Of a stretch of DNA of 64,000 nucleotides, positions 8,935 through 16,002 are shown one piece after another (within the stretch, counting starts at the first letter, position 1; every line of letters begins with the position of its first letter). The notes beneath the pieces are model-generated. The model saw only the letters and a list, made by a program, of their open reading frames with translations. It did no database searches and was not told the origin of the DNA. Location: contig JAFDYD010000003.1 in NCBI GenBank assembly GCA_018267615.1, positions 62,001-126,000 of the forward strand. Reading direction: 5' to 3'. The translations under genes were made by a program, and so were the position numbers. This DNA is from Bacteroidota bacterium (lineage in GTDB: Bacteria > Bacteroidota > Bacteroidia > Chitinophagales > Chitinophagaceae).

Positions 8935-10491
8935 CTACTTCGAGGCCTTTTCAGAATTGCTTACGAAAGCAATTTGTTTGCTGTCTGGCGACCACGAAGG
9001 TGTATTGATCGTTCCTTGTCCACCGAATAAATAGGCCATTACGCGTGGTGCACCCGGTGTAGTAAGTGGCATCAATCTTAAAAGTACGTGCTTGTATGAA
9101 GGATGTCCACTCGGATCGATATTATTTTGGAAAGAAATAAATGCCATCCATTTTCCATCCGGAGAAATATGCGGGAACCAATTGTTGAAATCATCAAACG
9201 TTAATTGTTCTTTGTCGGAACCGTCAGGTTTCATTCTCCAGATCTGCATGGTGCCTGACTGATTTGCGTTGTAATAAATATATTTTCCATCCGGAGAATA
9301 TTCGGGGCCATCTACATGTCCGCTTGCATTATTTGTCAATGCAGTTTCTTTCCCGTCTTTCAATGCAACTTTATACAACTGGTATATTTTACTTCCGTTG
9401 CGTTGTGCTACGATCACAACTTCTTTTCCATTCGGATTCCATCCGTGCAAATACGATGGCGTATTCTCGGTTAATAATTTTGGATCTCCACCTGATAATG
9501 GCAGTATGTAAACTGTTGAACCACCTCCCGGCAATCCTTGTCGATGACTGCTGATGCCTAAGGTTTTTCCGTCAAATGCAATGACATGGTCATTATTGTT
9601 TCTGTCTACTGATCCCGTATTCAATTTTTCAGGTGTACCACCTTCGATGGGAATGGTGTATAAAGAACCATTTTCATTAAAGAGTAATTTTTTTCCGTCG
9701 GGCATCCAGTTCGGTGCCTCGAAGCGGCCTGCTGATTCGCGAATAACTTTTCTCATACCATCAGCAACATTCAAAATCTCCAATCTACATCCCAATACTT
9801 CATTTGATGGCGTTTGAACCACGTGTGGATTGGAAGAATATTCATGATACACAGGTTTATCGATTCTTACATTCCACACTTTTGCTTCAGCGGAACTTGT
9901 GGAGTCATGCGAGCAGATATAAATTCCCGCCAGGATGGTATCCTTCATATCTGCATTTTGAATAGTGCCGATCGTTTGGAATGGTTCACCGCGATGTGCA
10001 ATACGCATCGTAATATTTTTACCAATTCTTTCCAACTGTATCGTTTGACCACCTTTTTTTGGATAGAAAAATTCCTCTTCCGGATCTCTCATATACATTC
10101 CTTTGAAAGGTCTCCATTGAAGTACAACAAGTCCATCGATATGCTTACATGCATTCCAGCTTGCTGCTTCTCCGTCAGTCGATTCACGAATCATCCATCC
10201 TATTTTCCGGTGACCGACTGCATTGGCAGTATCACCAACAAAATCAAAATCTGCTGTAAGTAGAAAATCACCGCTCATTTTTTTGTAGGCGAATTGGAAT
10301 TCGTCTCTGTTGAACCAGATATTATAACCGGATCCTTTCAATGTATATGTCTGTGTCGCGTCATTATAGATAGTTGATCCCGCAATTTTCGGATTGCCGA
10401 CATCTGTATAGTTTTCAAAAATGCCCACGGGTTTTTGCGCAATCGCAATATTGCAAACAATGGCAAGAATAATTAAGGCTGAAAATTTCAT
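8935..10491 (-). CDS. Secreted TolB-like beta-propeller protein with N-terminal lectin-like domain (paralogue 1)
   Basis: The ATG at 10491 gives a signal peptide (MKFSALIILAIVCNIAIAQ); the frame extends 12 codons further upstream without need. Residues from about 22 to 200 form a beta-sandwich of the DUF1349/concanavalin-like kind (GYNIWFNRDEFQFAYKKM, RKIGWMIRE). From about 230 on come WD40-like PD40 repeats of the TolB type (APNWMPDGKKLLFNENG, GPEYSPDGKYIYYNANQSG, PHISPDGKWMAFISF, TPSWSPDSKQIAFVS). Such proteins are periplasmic or surface-exposed; a sugar-binding or sensing role is an inference. It is about the same length and architecture as the gene at 14288, so the two are duplicates. One tandem operator lies upstream (10616). 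Confidence 0.8.
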   Translation of the reverse strand: MKFSALIILAIVCNIAIAQKPVGIFENYTDVGNPKIAGSTIYNDATQTYTLKGSGYNIWFNRDEFQFAYKKMSGDFLLTADFDFVGDTANAVGHRKIGWMIRESTDGEAASWNACKHIDGLVVLQWRPFKGMYMRDPEEEFFYPKKGGQTIQLERIGKNITMRIAHRGEPFQTIGTIQNADMKDTILAGIYICSHDSTSSAEAKVWNVRIDKPVYHEYSSNPHVVQTPSNEVLGCRLEILNVADGMRKVIRESAGRFEAPNWMPDGKKLLFNENGSLYTIPIEGGTPEKLNTGSVDRNNNDHVIAFDGKTLGISSHRQGLPGGGSTVYILPLSGGDPKLLTENTPSYLHGWNPNGKEVVIVAQRNGSKIYQLYKVALKDGKETALTNNASGHVDGPEYSPDGKYIYYNANQSGTMQIWRMKPDGSDKEQLTFDDFNNWFPHISPDGKWMAFISFQNNIDPSGHPSYKHVLLRLMPLTTPGAPRVMAYLFGGQGTINTPSWSPDSKQIAFVSNSEKASK

Positions 10492-10577
10492 GTTGATTGT
10501 ATTTAGTATATGAAATGGAATGTGCAAGTGAAGAGATGGAAGTGCAAAAATTTTATGTGTAGTAAAAAAATAACAAG

Positions 10578-10585
10578 CGAATTTA
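10578..10585 (-). promoter_or_regulatory. Candidate -7 element of propeller gene 1
   Basis: TAAATTCG on the minus strand, one mismatch to TAnnTTTG, 30 bases from the operator at 10616. The matching distance to the operator is the main support. Confidence 0.35.
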
Positions 10586-10615
10586 TGGCTGAATTATTTC
10601 TACGCGTTGTTTTAT

Positions 10616-10635
10616 ACCACATCAAAACTACATCA
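10616..10635 (-). promoter_or_regulatory. Tandem operator site of propeller gene 1
   Basis: ACCACATCA (10616-10624) and ACTACATCA (10627-10635), 11-bp period, upstream of the start at 10491. Same word, spacing and orientation as the susC sites. Confidence 0.6.
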
Positions 10636-10665
10636 GCAGAAAAAAATGTGAGCAAATATGAACCA

Positions 10666-10828
10666 TGATTTACCTGATTGTAAAAGATTAAGCTGAAGTG
10701 ACGATAGTACTTTCCCAATAATCTTCCGCAATTTGAAAAATTATGAACCATTATTTGGCCGATTATAAAAGATTAAACTGAGGTAAGGATAATAATTTCC
10801 TCATAATCTTTTATAATCAGGTAAATCA
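10666..10828. repeat. Nested intergenic inverted repeats
   Basis: Outer arms 10666-10690 and 10804-10828 (25 bases, one mismatch) contain TGATTTACCTGATT. An inner perfect 15-base pair, 10761-10775 with 10804-10818, shares the right arm, so two alternative hairpins are possible. It lies between the GMC oxidoreductase stop and the upstream region of propeller gene 1; no gene is seen in 10636-10841. Confidence 0.7.
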
Positions 10829-10841
10829 CGATTCCTCTTTC

Positions 10842-12548
10842 TCACAGTTCATTCTTCTTAAGCTTATCCATTGCATAATCAGCCGCACGGGCAGTGAGCG
10901 CCATATATGTCAACGATGGATTTTGCGTTGAAGTGGATGTCATACACGCTCCGTCTGTAATGAATACATTTTTGCATGCATGTAGTTGATTCCACTTATT
11001 TAATAAAGATGTTTTCGGATCGTGGCCCATGCGCACTCCGCCCATTTCGTGGATATCTAATCCGGGCGCTTGTTTGCTATCTGTTGTTTTGATATCAGTG
11101 AACCCGGCCTTTGTATACATCTCCGACATCTGCTCGATAAAATCTTTCACCATTTTATCATCGTTATCATCATAGTCGATAGAAATTTTCAACAGAGGAA
11201 TTCCCCATTCATCTTTTTTGTCGTTATCCAATTGCAGGTGATTGGTTTCTTTTGGAATTGTTTCTCCCATCATATGTGAACCAACTCCCCAAGCTCCCAA
11301 TTTCGGTTGCTTCATCAAATTTGTTTTCAAACTTTCTCCAAAACCATCCGTGCTATTTTGTTCATGCATACGAAAACCGGAAAAGCCTGCGGCATAACCA
11401 CGCAAAAAATCTGTTTCTTGTTTGAATACATTTCTGAAGCGCGGTATATATGCGCTGGTAGGTCGGCGTCCGTCTGTTTCAAAATCTTTGAAGCCATCAT
11501 ATTTTCCGGAAATGCGCGCCCTGTAATTATGAAACGCGACATATTTTCCCAATAATCCATTATCATTTCCCAATCCATGTGGGAAGCGATTGGATATTGA
11601 ATTCAACAAAATCAGATTTGTATTGAAGGCAGCAGCATTCAGAAAAATCACCGGCGCATAAAATTCAATTGTCTCTTTTGTTTTCGCATCGATCACACGA
11701 ACGCCTGTTGCTTTGCCTTTTTGTTCATCATATATAATGGAGTGCACTACGGAGAAAGGGCGTAACTTCATGTTGCCTGTTTTCGCCGCCCAGGGAATCG
11801 TCGTTGAATTCGAATTATAATAACCGCCGAATGGACAACCACGCTGACATAAATTTCTTCCCTGGCATTTGCCCCTTCCTTGTTCGAGATGTATGGGCTG
11901 TGGTTCGGTAAGATGAGCGCAACGCGCGTAAATCACATGCCTGTCTTTATAATTTTTTGAAACAAAATCTTTGAAATAATTTTCTACACATGATAGTTCG
12001 AGCGCCGGAAGAAATTCTCCATCGGGCAAAGTGGCGATACCATCTTTGTTACCGGATATTCCTGCAAATTTTTCAACATAACTATACCACGGTGCGATGT
12101 CTTTGTAACGGATCGGCCAGTCAACGGAAAATCCATCACGGGCCGGACCTTCAAAATCGAAATCACTCCAACGTTGTGTTTGTCGCGCCCACATAATCGA
12201 TTTGCCACCCACCTGGTAACCGCGAATCCAGTCGAAAGGTTTTTCCTGCGTATAAGGGTGATCGGTATCTTTTACAAAAAAATGCATCGCATCTTCCCGA
12301 AATGCATAACATCGACTTACTACTGGATTTGCCTGCTGAATTTCCATTGGCACCTGCCCCCGATGCTGGAATTCCCAGGGAAGCATATTTGTGGTCGGGT
12401 AGTCTTTCAGATGTTTAACGTCTCTGCCTCGTTCAAGTACCAGCGTTTTCAATCCTTTTTCACAGAATTCTTTTGCGGCCCATCCACCACTCATACCCGA
12501 ACCGATAACGATTGCATCGAATGTGCGTTTTTCTTTACTGTCGCCCAT
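10842..12548 (-). CDS. GMC-family FAD oxidoreductase (sugar/alcohol dehydrogenase large subunit)
   Basis: 568-residue flavoprotein. The FAD-binding motif GSGMSGG is at 16-22, followed by the glutamate-containing strand LVLERG. The substrate-domain signature HEMGGVRMG carries the usual active-site histidine, and the C-terminal STSTQNPSLT segment supplies the second conserved residue and closes the FAD site. There is no signal peptide. The next gene upstream, 2 bases away, encodes a Tat-type small subunit, which is known to carry its partner to the periplasm in gluconate, fructose and glucoside-3-dehydrogenase complexes. A role in periplasmic sugar oxidation, perhaps at C3, follows from this pairing and from the isomerase gene upstream; the substrate is not proven. 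Confidence 0.9.
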   Translation of the reverse strand: MGDSKEKRTFDAIVIGSGMSGGWAAKEFCEKGLKTLVLERGRDVKHLKDYPTTNMLPWEFQHRGQVPMEIQQANPVVSRCYAFREDAMHFFVKDTDHPYTQEKPFDWIRGYQVGGKSIMWARQTQRWSDFDFEGPARDGFSVDWPIRYKDIAPWYSYVEKFAGISGNKDGIATLPDGEFLPALELSCVENYFKDFVSKNYKDRHVIYARCAHLTEPQPIHLEQGRGKCQGRNLCQRGCPFGGYYNSNSTTIPWAAKTGNMKLRPFSVVHSIIYDEQKGKATGVRVIDAKTKETIEFYAPVIFLNAAAFNTNLILLNSISNRFPHGLGNDNGLLGKYVAFHNYRARISGKYDGFKDFETDGRRPTSAYIPRFRNVFKQETDFLRGYAAGFSGFRMHEQNSTDGFGESLKTNLMKQPKLGAWGVGSHMMGETIPKETNHLQLDNDKKDEWGIPLLKISIDYDDNDDKMVKDFIEQMSEMYTKAGFTDIKTTDSKQAPGLDIHEMGGVRMGHDPKTSLLNKWNQLHACKNVFITDGACMTSTSTQNPSLTYMALTARAADYAMDKLKKNEL

Positions 12549-12550
12549 GA

Positions 12551-13084
12551 TTAGGAATTATTTTTTACAGGAACACAACCGTGATAACGGCCAGGTATCA
12601 TTTCGTACACCTGCACCTTGGTTAAAAAATATTGTGATGATGTGAAACTTTGAATAGTGAGTCTTTTTGTTGTTGCATAAAAAGAACTGATTTTTTCCGA
12701 CACTTCTTTTTTATTTTCAATTTTTTTCAGCAACTCATTTTTTTGGGATGATGTACATGTAGCAAACGAATTTCCATAATCTTTTTTTGCAAGCGCTTCG
12801 AACTGGTTCATACCAGCCATAAATTTTTGCTGATCTTCTTTCGTAGCGCAATCATCAACCATCATCAATACAAAAAGATGAGACGAAAGATCTTTGGCTC
12901 CAGGTGTATCAGTTTTTGGAATAATGGCTTCGGATAATTCCGATATCATTTTTTCCTGGTCGCCATTTATTTTTATATTTTTTAATAAGATGGATGATTT
13001 GGTTTCTTCGTGCATGCATGAAGGGATCAGCGTAGCGCCCGCTGAGAATACCAGGAAATTTTTAATGACTGTACGCCTGTTCAT
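12551..13084 (-). CDS. Gluconate 2-dehydrogenase subunit 3-family protein (Tat-type small subunit)
   Basis: I prefer the ATG at 13084, giving MNRRTVIKNFLVFSAGATL, a twin-arginine-like leader followed by a lipobox-like PSC; the longer frame to 13192 runs through an intergenic repeat (encoding NPERSRR) and is not credible. The mature part (about 150 residues) has the family pattern EKMISELSEAIIPKTDTPGAKD and a helical core ending MIPGRYHGCVPV. Small subunits of this family chaperone and export the GMC flavoprotein and may contact the electron acceptor. The stop is 2 bases from the start of the GMC gene, so the pair is translated from one message. Confidence 0.85.
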   Translation of the reverse strand: MNRRTVIKNFLVFSAGATLIPSCMHEETKSSILLKNIKINGDQEKMISELSEAIIPKTDTPGAKDLSSHLFVLMMVDDCATKEDQQKFMAGMNQFEALAKKDYGNSFATCTSSQKNELLKKIENKKEVSEKISSFYATTKRLTIQSFTSSQYFLTKVQVYEMIPGRYHGCVPVKNNS

Positions 13085-13166
13085 TTCAAGAAGGAAATAT
13101 TTTGAAGTACAAGATATTGATTTATTGGAAAATGATTTTGTAAATCCTTTGAGTTCGCTCATCCTT

Positions 13167-13294
13167 CGACTACGCTCAGGATTCTCTTGCATTCAGGACT
13201 CGACTACGCTCAGGATTCTATCGCACTCACTCTTCATCCTCACTCTAGATTTACTACAGCCACCGTCGGGGCCTGCTACCGCCGACGGGGTGTA
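13167..13294. repeat. Short direct repeat plus hairpin between isomerase and small-subunit genes
   Basis: A 19-bp word (CGACTACGCTCAGGATTCT) occurs at 13167-13185 and 13201-13219, period 34. Downstream, CCGTCGG (13263-13269) pairs with CCGACGG (13282-13288). The direct repeat reads as NPERSRR on the minus strand, a reading common to dispersed intergenic repeats mis-annotated as protein. Confidence 0.6.
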
Positions 13295-13309
13295 GTCAAT
13301 TGCCAAAAC

Positions 13310-14161
13310 CTAAACTTCTAATTTCATCAAATAGTCAAAATCATATTTTGCGCTTTCAAGTGCGCTGACAGAATATTCTTCCTGCTCGAGGAAAAAATTC
13401 TTCATACCTGATTTCTTTGCGTTTTGTAATAGCTTCAAAATATTTACGTCGCCTTTTCCGAATTCAACACTGCTTTTCGTGGCTTTGCTCATATCTTTTA
13501 AATGCCACAAAGGAAAACGTCCGGGATATTTATTAAAATATTCAATAGGATCATATCCTGCAGCAATCACCCATCCCAAATCCATTTCCATATGAACCAA
13601 TGTGGGATCGGTTCTTTCCAGCAACACATCATACAAAACTTTGTCATTCACTTTCACGAACTCTGTGCTGTGATTATGATAACCAAATTTGATATTCATT
13701 TTTTTGCATTGTTCTCCTGTCTTTGAAAACAGGTCGGCACTTTGTTGGTAATTCTCGATGGTTTGTCCATCTACTGGCAATACAGCGGAAATAATGTATT
13801 CCTGTCCTGTCTCCGCTGCTTCGTCAAGTGATTTTTGTAAATCTTTATCAACATGTATATGCCCACTTCTCAAATTCATTCCAAGATCTTTTGTGATTTT
13901 TTTTATTTCTTTCGCACTGAGTCCATAATAGTTACCTTTCTCACTTCTTGCAGATTCCAATTCTTTAAAACCCATCTTCGCTAATAATTTTAAAGTTCCT
14001 GTTGCATCGGCCGTCATTTCTTTGCGCACCGTGTACAATTGAATACCTACATCTTTCACTTTCCTATATGAATTTGCTTTTGCAAGTTGTGAAAGAAAAA
14101 ATGAACCCGCCGTCATGTACGTTACGTTCTTTAAGAACTCGCGTCTGTTTTTTGTAATCAT
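13310..14161 (-). CDS. Tat-exported sugar phosphate isomerase/epimerase-family TIM-barrel protein
   Basis: 283 residues. The start gives a twin-arginine leader (MITKNRREFLKNVTYM, then a hydrophobic stretch to about residue 30). The rest is an AP-endonuclease-2-like TIM barrel: GIQLYTVR strand 1, a metal-ligand-type YHNHSTEF, an aspartate in HMEMDLGW, the histidine in PLWHLKDM, and a terminal glutamate in FFLEQEEY. Family members isomerise or epimerise sugars; Tat-exported forms next to GMC dehydrogenases are found in periplasmic 3-keto-sugar pathways, which I infer here. It lies upstream of the small-subunit/GMC pair, but 225 bases and a repeat separate them, so co-transcription is uncertain. 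Confidence 0.85.
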   Translation of the reverse strand: MITKNRREFLKNVTYMTAGSFFLSQLAKANSYRKVKDVGIQLYTVRKEMTADATGTLKLLAKMGFKELESARSEKGNYYGLSAKEIKKITKDLGMNLRSGHIHVDKDLQKSLDEAAETGQEYIISAVLPVDGQTIENYQQSADLFSKTGEQCKKMNIKFGYHNHSTEFVKVNDKVLYDVLLERTDPTLVHMEMDLGWVIAAGYDPIEYFNKYPGRFPLWHLKDMSKATKSSVEFGKGDVNILKLLQNAKKSGMKNFFLEQEEYSVSALESAKYDFDYLMKLEV

Positions 14162-14196
14162 AAAATTGATATTGTATGAGTTGAAGTTGGGTGAAT

Positions 14197-14280
14197 GATT
14201 TGCCTTTGTGCCTTAGTGTATTCTTAGTGGTTCAAAAAAAGAATTTGAACCACTAAGACACAAGGGCACAAAGGCAAATC
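14197..14280. repeat. Two-part intergenic inverted repeat
   Basis: Outer arms 14197-14212 and 14265-14280 (16 bp, perfect) and inner arms 14223-14236 and 14244-14257 (14 bp, perfect), with unequal spacers between. It lies 7 bases after the stop of propeller gene 2 on the minus strand. No U-tract follows. Confidence 0.8.
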
Positions 14281-14287
14281 AATATTT

Positions 14288-15805
14288 TCATTTCATATCC
14301 GAATTACTGATAAATGCAATTCGTTTGCTATCGGGCGACCATGAAGGTGTATTGATCGTTCCTTGTCCGCCGTAAACATATGCAAGCACTTTCGGCGCGC
14401 CTCCTGCAAAAGGCATCAATCTGATATATACATGTTTGTAAGGCGGATGAATGCCTGGCTGAACTTCTTCTTTCAAAAAAGAAAGGAATACAATTGATTT
14501 TCCATCCGGAGAAATATGCGCGAACCAATTATTAAACTCATCATTCGTTACCTGTTCCTGGTTGCTTCCATCAGGTTTCATTCTCCATATCTGCATGCTG
14601 CCCGATCGCACGGAGTTGAAATAAATATATTTTCCATCCGGCGTATACTCGGGACCGTCATCAAGACCTTTTGAATCAGTGAGACGAATTTCCTTTCCGC
14701 CTTCAGCGGGAACACTGTACACATCATATTCGCCATTGCGCGATCCGCAGAACACAAGCACTTTTCCATCCGGCGACCATCCATGCAAATAGGAGGGACC
14801 TTTTGGAGTTATTTGTTTTGGCGTTCCGCCGGTGATCGGAACAGTATATATAATGGAGCCACCGAGATTTTGTACTGAGCTGCTCAGTCCAAGCATTTTT
14901 CCATCAAAAGAGATTACGTGATCATTATTATTATTATTGATACTACCGGTGTTGAGTAGTTGCGGACTGCGAGTGGTGAGGTCGAAATTATAAAGAAGAC
15001 CTTTGTAGTCGTTAAAAATTAAACGTTGGCCGTCGCTGGTCCAGTTTGGTGCCTGGATAGAATAAGGAACTGAATAAATAATTTCCCTGCTACCACTAGC
15101 AACTTCAAGTACTTCAAGATTACTTCCCAAAGTCATTTGTGTATTATTGTCGGCAACACCTTTGAACGGAACCTGGATGCGCACGTTGCTGAACACTCCG
15201 GTTTCGAGCACATCGGAATTGTGTGATCCAACAAAAAGTCCAACGTAAACTTCGTCGCCAAGATCCAAATCACTTAAAGTGTCTGTTTGAAAGGGCTCGC
15301 CATAAATCGCGGCGCGCATGATGAATTTGTTGCCGACTCTTTCGAGTTGCAAAATATTAGCCTTTGTCATTTTCAGTTTGTGTTCTTCAGTTTGAGCTCC
15401 GGCTGTTCTGCGAAATTGCAGCGATGTGAGCCCGTCGCCATGCTCCACCGCATTCACATGCGCCGAATTGCCATCGAGAGATTTGCGAACCATCCAGCCA
15501 ACTTTTCGATGATAGTTGACCCAATTGCCCAAAAACTCGGCGCGGGCATAAAGAATGAAATCGCCTTTTATTTTTTTCCAGACATATCGAAACTCATCGT
15601 GATCGGCCCATACATTATAACCTGCGCCGGAAATAATATACTGTTGGGTTTGTGGAATATAAGTTGCTGAACCTGTCTTCACGTTGGTGCCGACATCTGT
15701 GTTGCCCTCAAAAATTCCAATCGGGCTTTGTTGTGCAAAAGAATAAGAAACTAAAAAAGTAAAAAGGATGAGTTTAATTGTTACAAGCAGGAAGTTTTGT
15801 TTCAT
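14288..15805 (-). CDS. Secreted TolB-like beta-propeller protein with N-terminal lectin-like domain (paralogue 2)
   Basis: 505 residues, signal peptide to about residue 25 (VSYSFAQQ), then the same two-part plan as the gene at 8935: an N-terminal beta-sandwich (GYNVWADHDEFRYVWKKI, RKVGWMVRKS) and C-terminal PD40 propeller blades (APNWTSDGQRLIFNDYKG, LHGWSPDGKVLVFCGSRNG, GPEYTPDGKYIYFNS, TPSWSPDSKRIAFIS). The close match in blade order shows duplication. Upstream lie a good -7 element and two tandem operators, so it is probably a main regulon member. A role in binding or sensing the sugar substrate is plausible; enzyme activity cannot be excluded. Confidence 0.8.
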   Translation of the reverse strand: MKQNFLLVTIKLILFTFLVSYSFAQQSPIGIFEGNTDVGTNVKTGSATYIPQTQQYIISGAGYNVWADHDEFRYVWKKIKGDFILYARAEFLGNWVNYHRKVGWMVRKSLDGNSAHVNAVEHGDGLTSLQFRRTAGAQTEEHKLKMTKANILQLERVGNKFIMRAAIYGEPFQTDTLSDLDLGDEVYVGLFVGSHNSDVLETGVFSNVRIQVPFKGVADNNTQMTLGSNLEVLEVASGSREIIYSVPYSIQAPNWTSDGQRLIFNDYKGLLYNFDLTTRSPQLLNTGSINNNNNDHVISFDGKMLGLSSSVQNLGGSIIYTVPITGGTPKQITPKGPSYLHGWSPDGKVLVFCGSRNGEYDVYSVPAEGGKEIRLTDSKGLDDGPEYTPDGKYIYFNSVRSGSMQIWRMKPDGSNQEQVTNDEFNNWFAHISPDGKSIVFLSFLKEEVQPGIHPPYKHVYIRLMPFAGGAPKVLAYVYGGQGTINTPSWSPDSKRIAFISNSDMK

Positions 15806-15855
15806 GATAATTAATTAATGAATGACAAGAATCTCCAAAACTAAAGAAGCGCTTA

Positions 15856-15863
15856 CAAAAATA
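15856..15863 (-). promoter_or_regulatory. -7 element of propeller gene 2
   Basis: TATTTTTG on the minus strand is an exact TAnnTTTG match, about 50 bases before the start codon at 15805 and 30 bases from the operator at 15894. Confidence 0.55.
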
Positions 15864-15893
15864 TGTTCGGAATTGTCGCAGTTTCATTTTTCT

Positions 15894-15913
15894 ACTACAT
15901 CAATACTACATCA
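15894..15913 (-). promoter_or_regulatory. Tandem operator site, proximal, propeller gene 2
   Basis: Two exact ACTACATCA words (15894-15902 and 15905-15913), 11-bp period, in the divergent region between propeller gene 2 and the regulator gene. Confidence 0.65.
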
Positions 15914-15946
15914 CAAAGCTAAAAGCTTGGATTATTGATTTTTATC

Positions 15947-15965
15947 CCACATCTTCGCTACATCA
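15947..15965. promoter_or_regulatory. Tandem operator site, distal; may also act on the regulator gene
   Basis: CCACATCT and CTACATCA with ACATC(A/T) at 15949 and 15960 (11-bp period), 52 bp beyond the proximal site. It lies 37 bases before the regulator's ATG at 16003, so autoregulation is possible, though that is too close for a normal promoter between them. Confidence 0.5.
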
Positions 15966-16002
15966 GATTTTTTCTTTAAATTGATTATCCTTTTTGTTTG
16001 CC

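Noticed and set aside
10503-10751. 82-codon minus-strand frame upstream of propeller gene 1
   Set aside because: It covers the operator, promoter and inverted repeat; its sequence is low-complexity and lacks a credible start.
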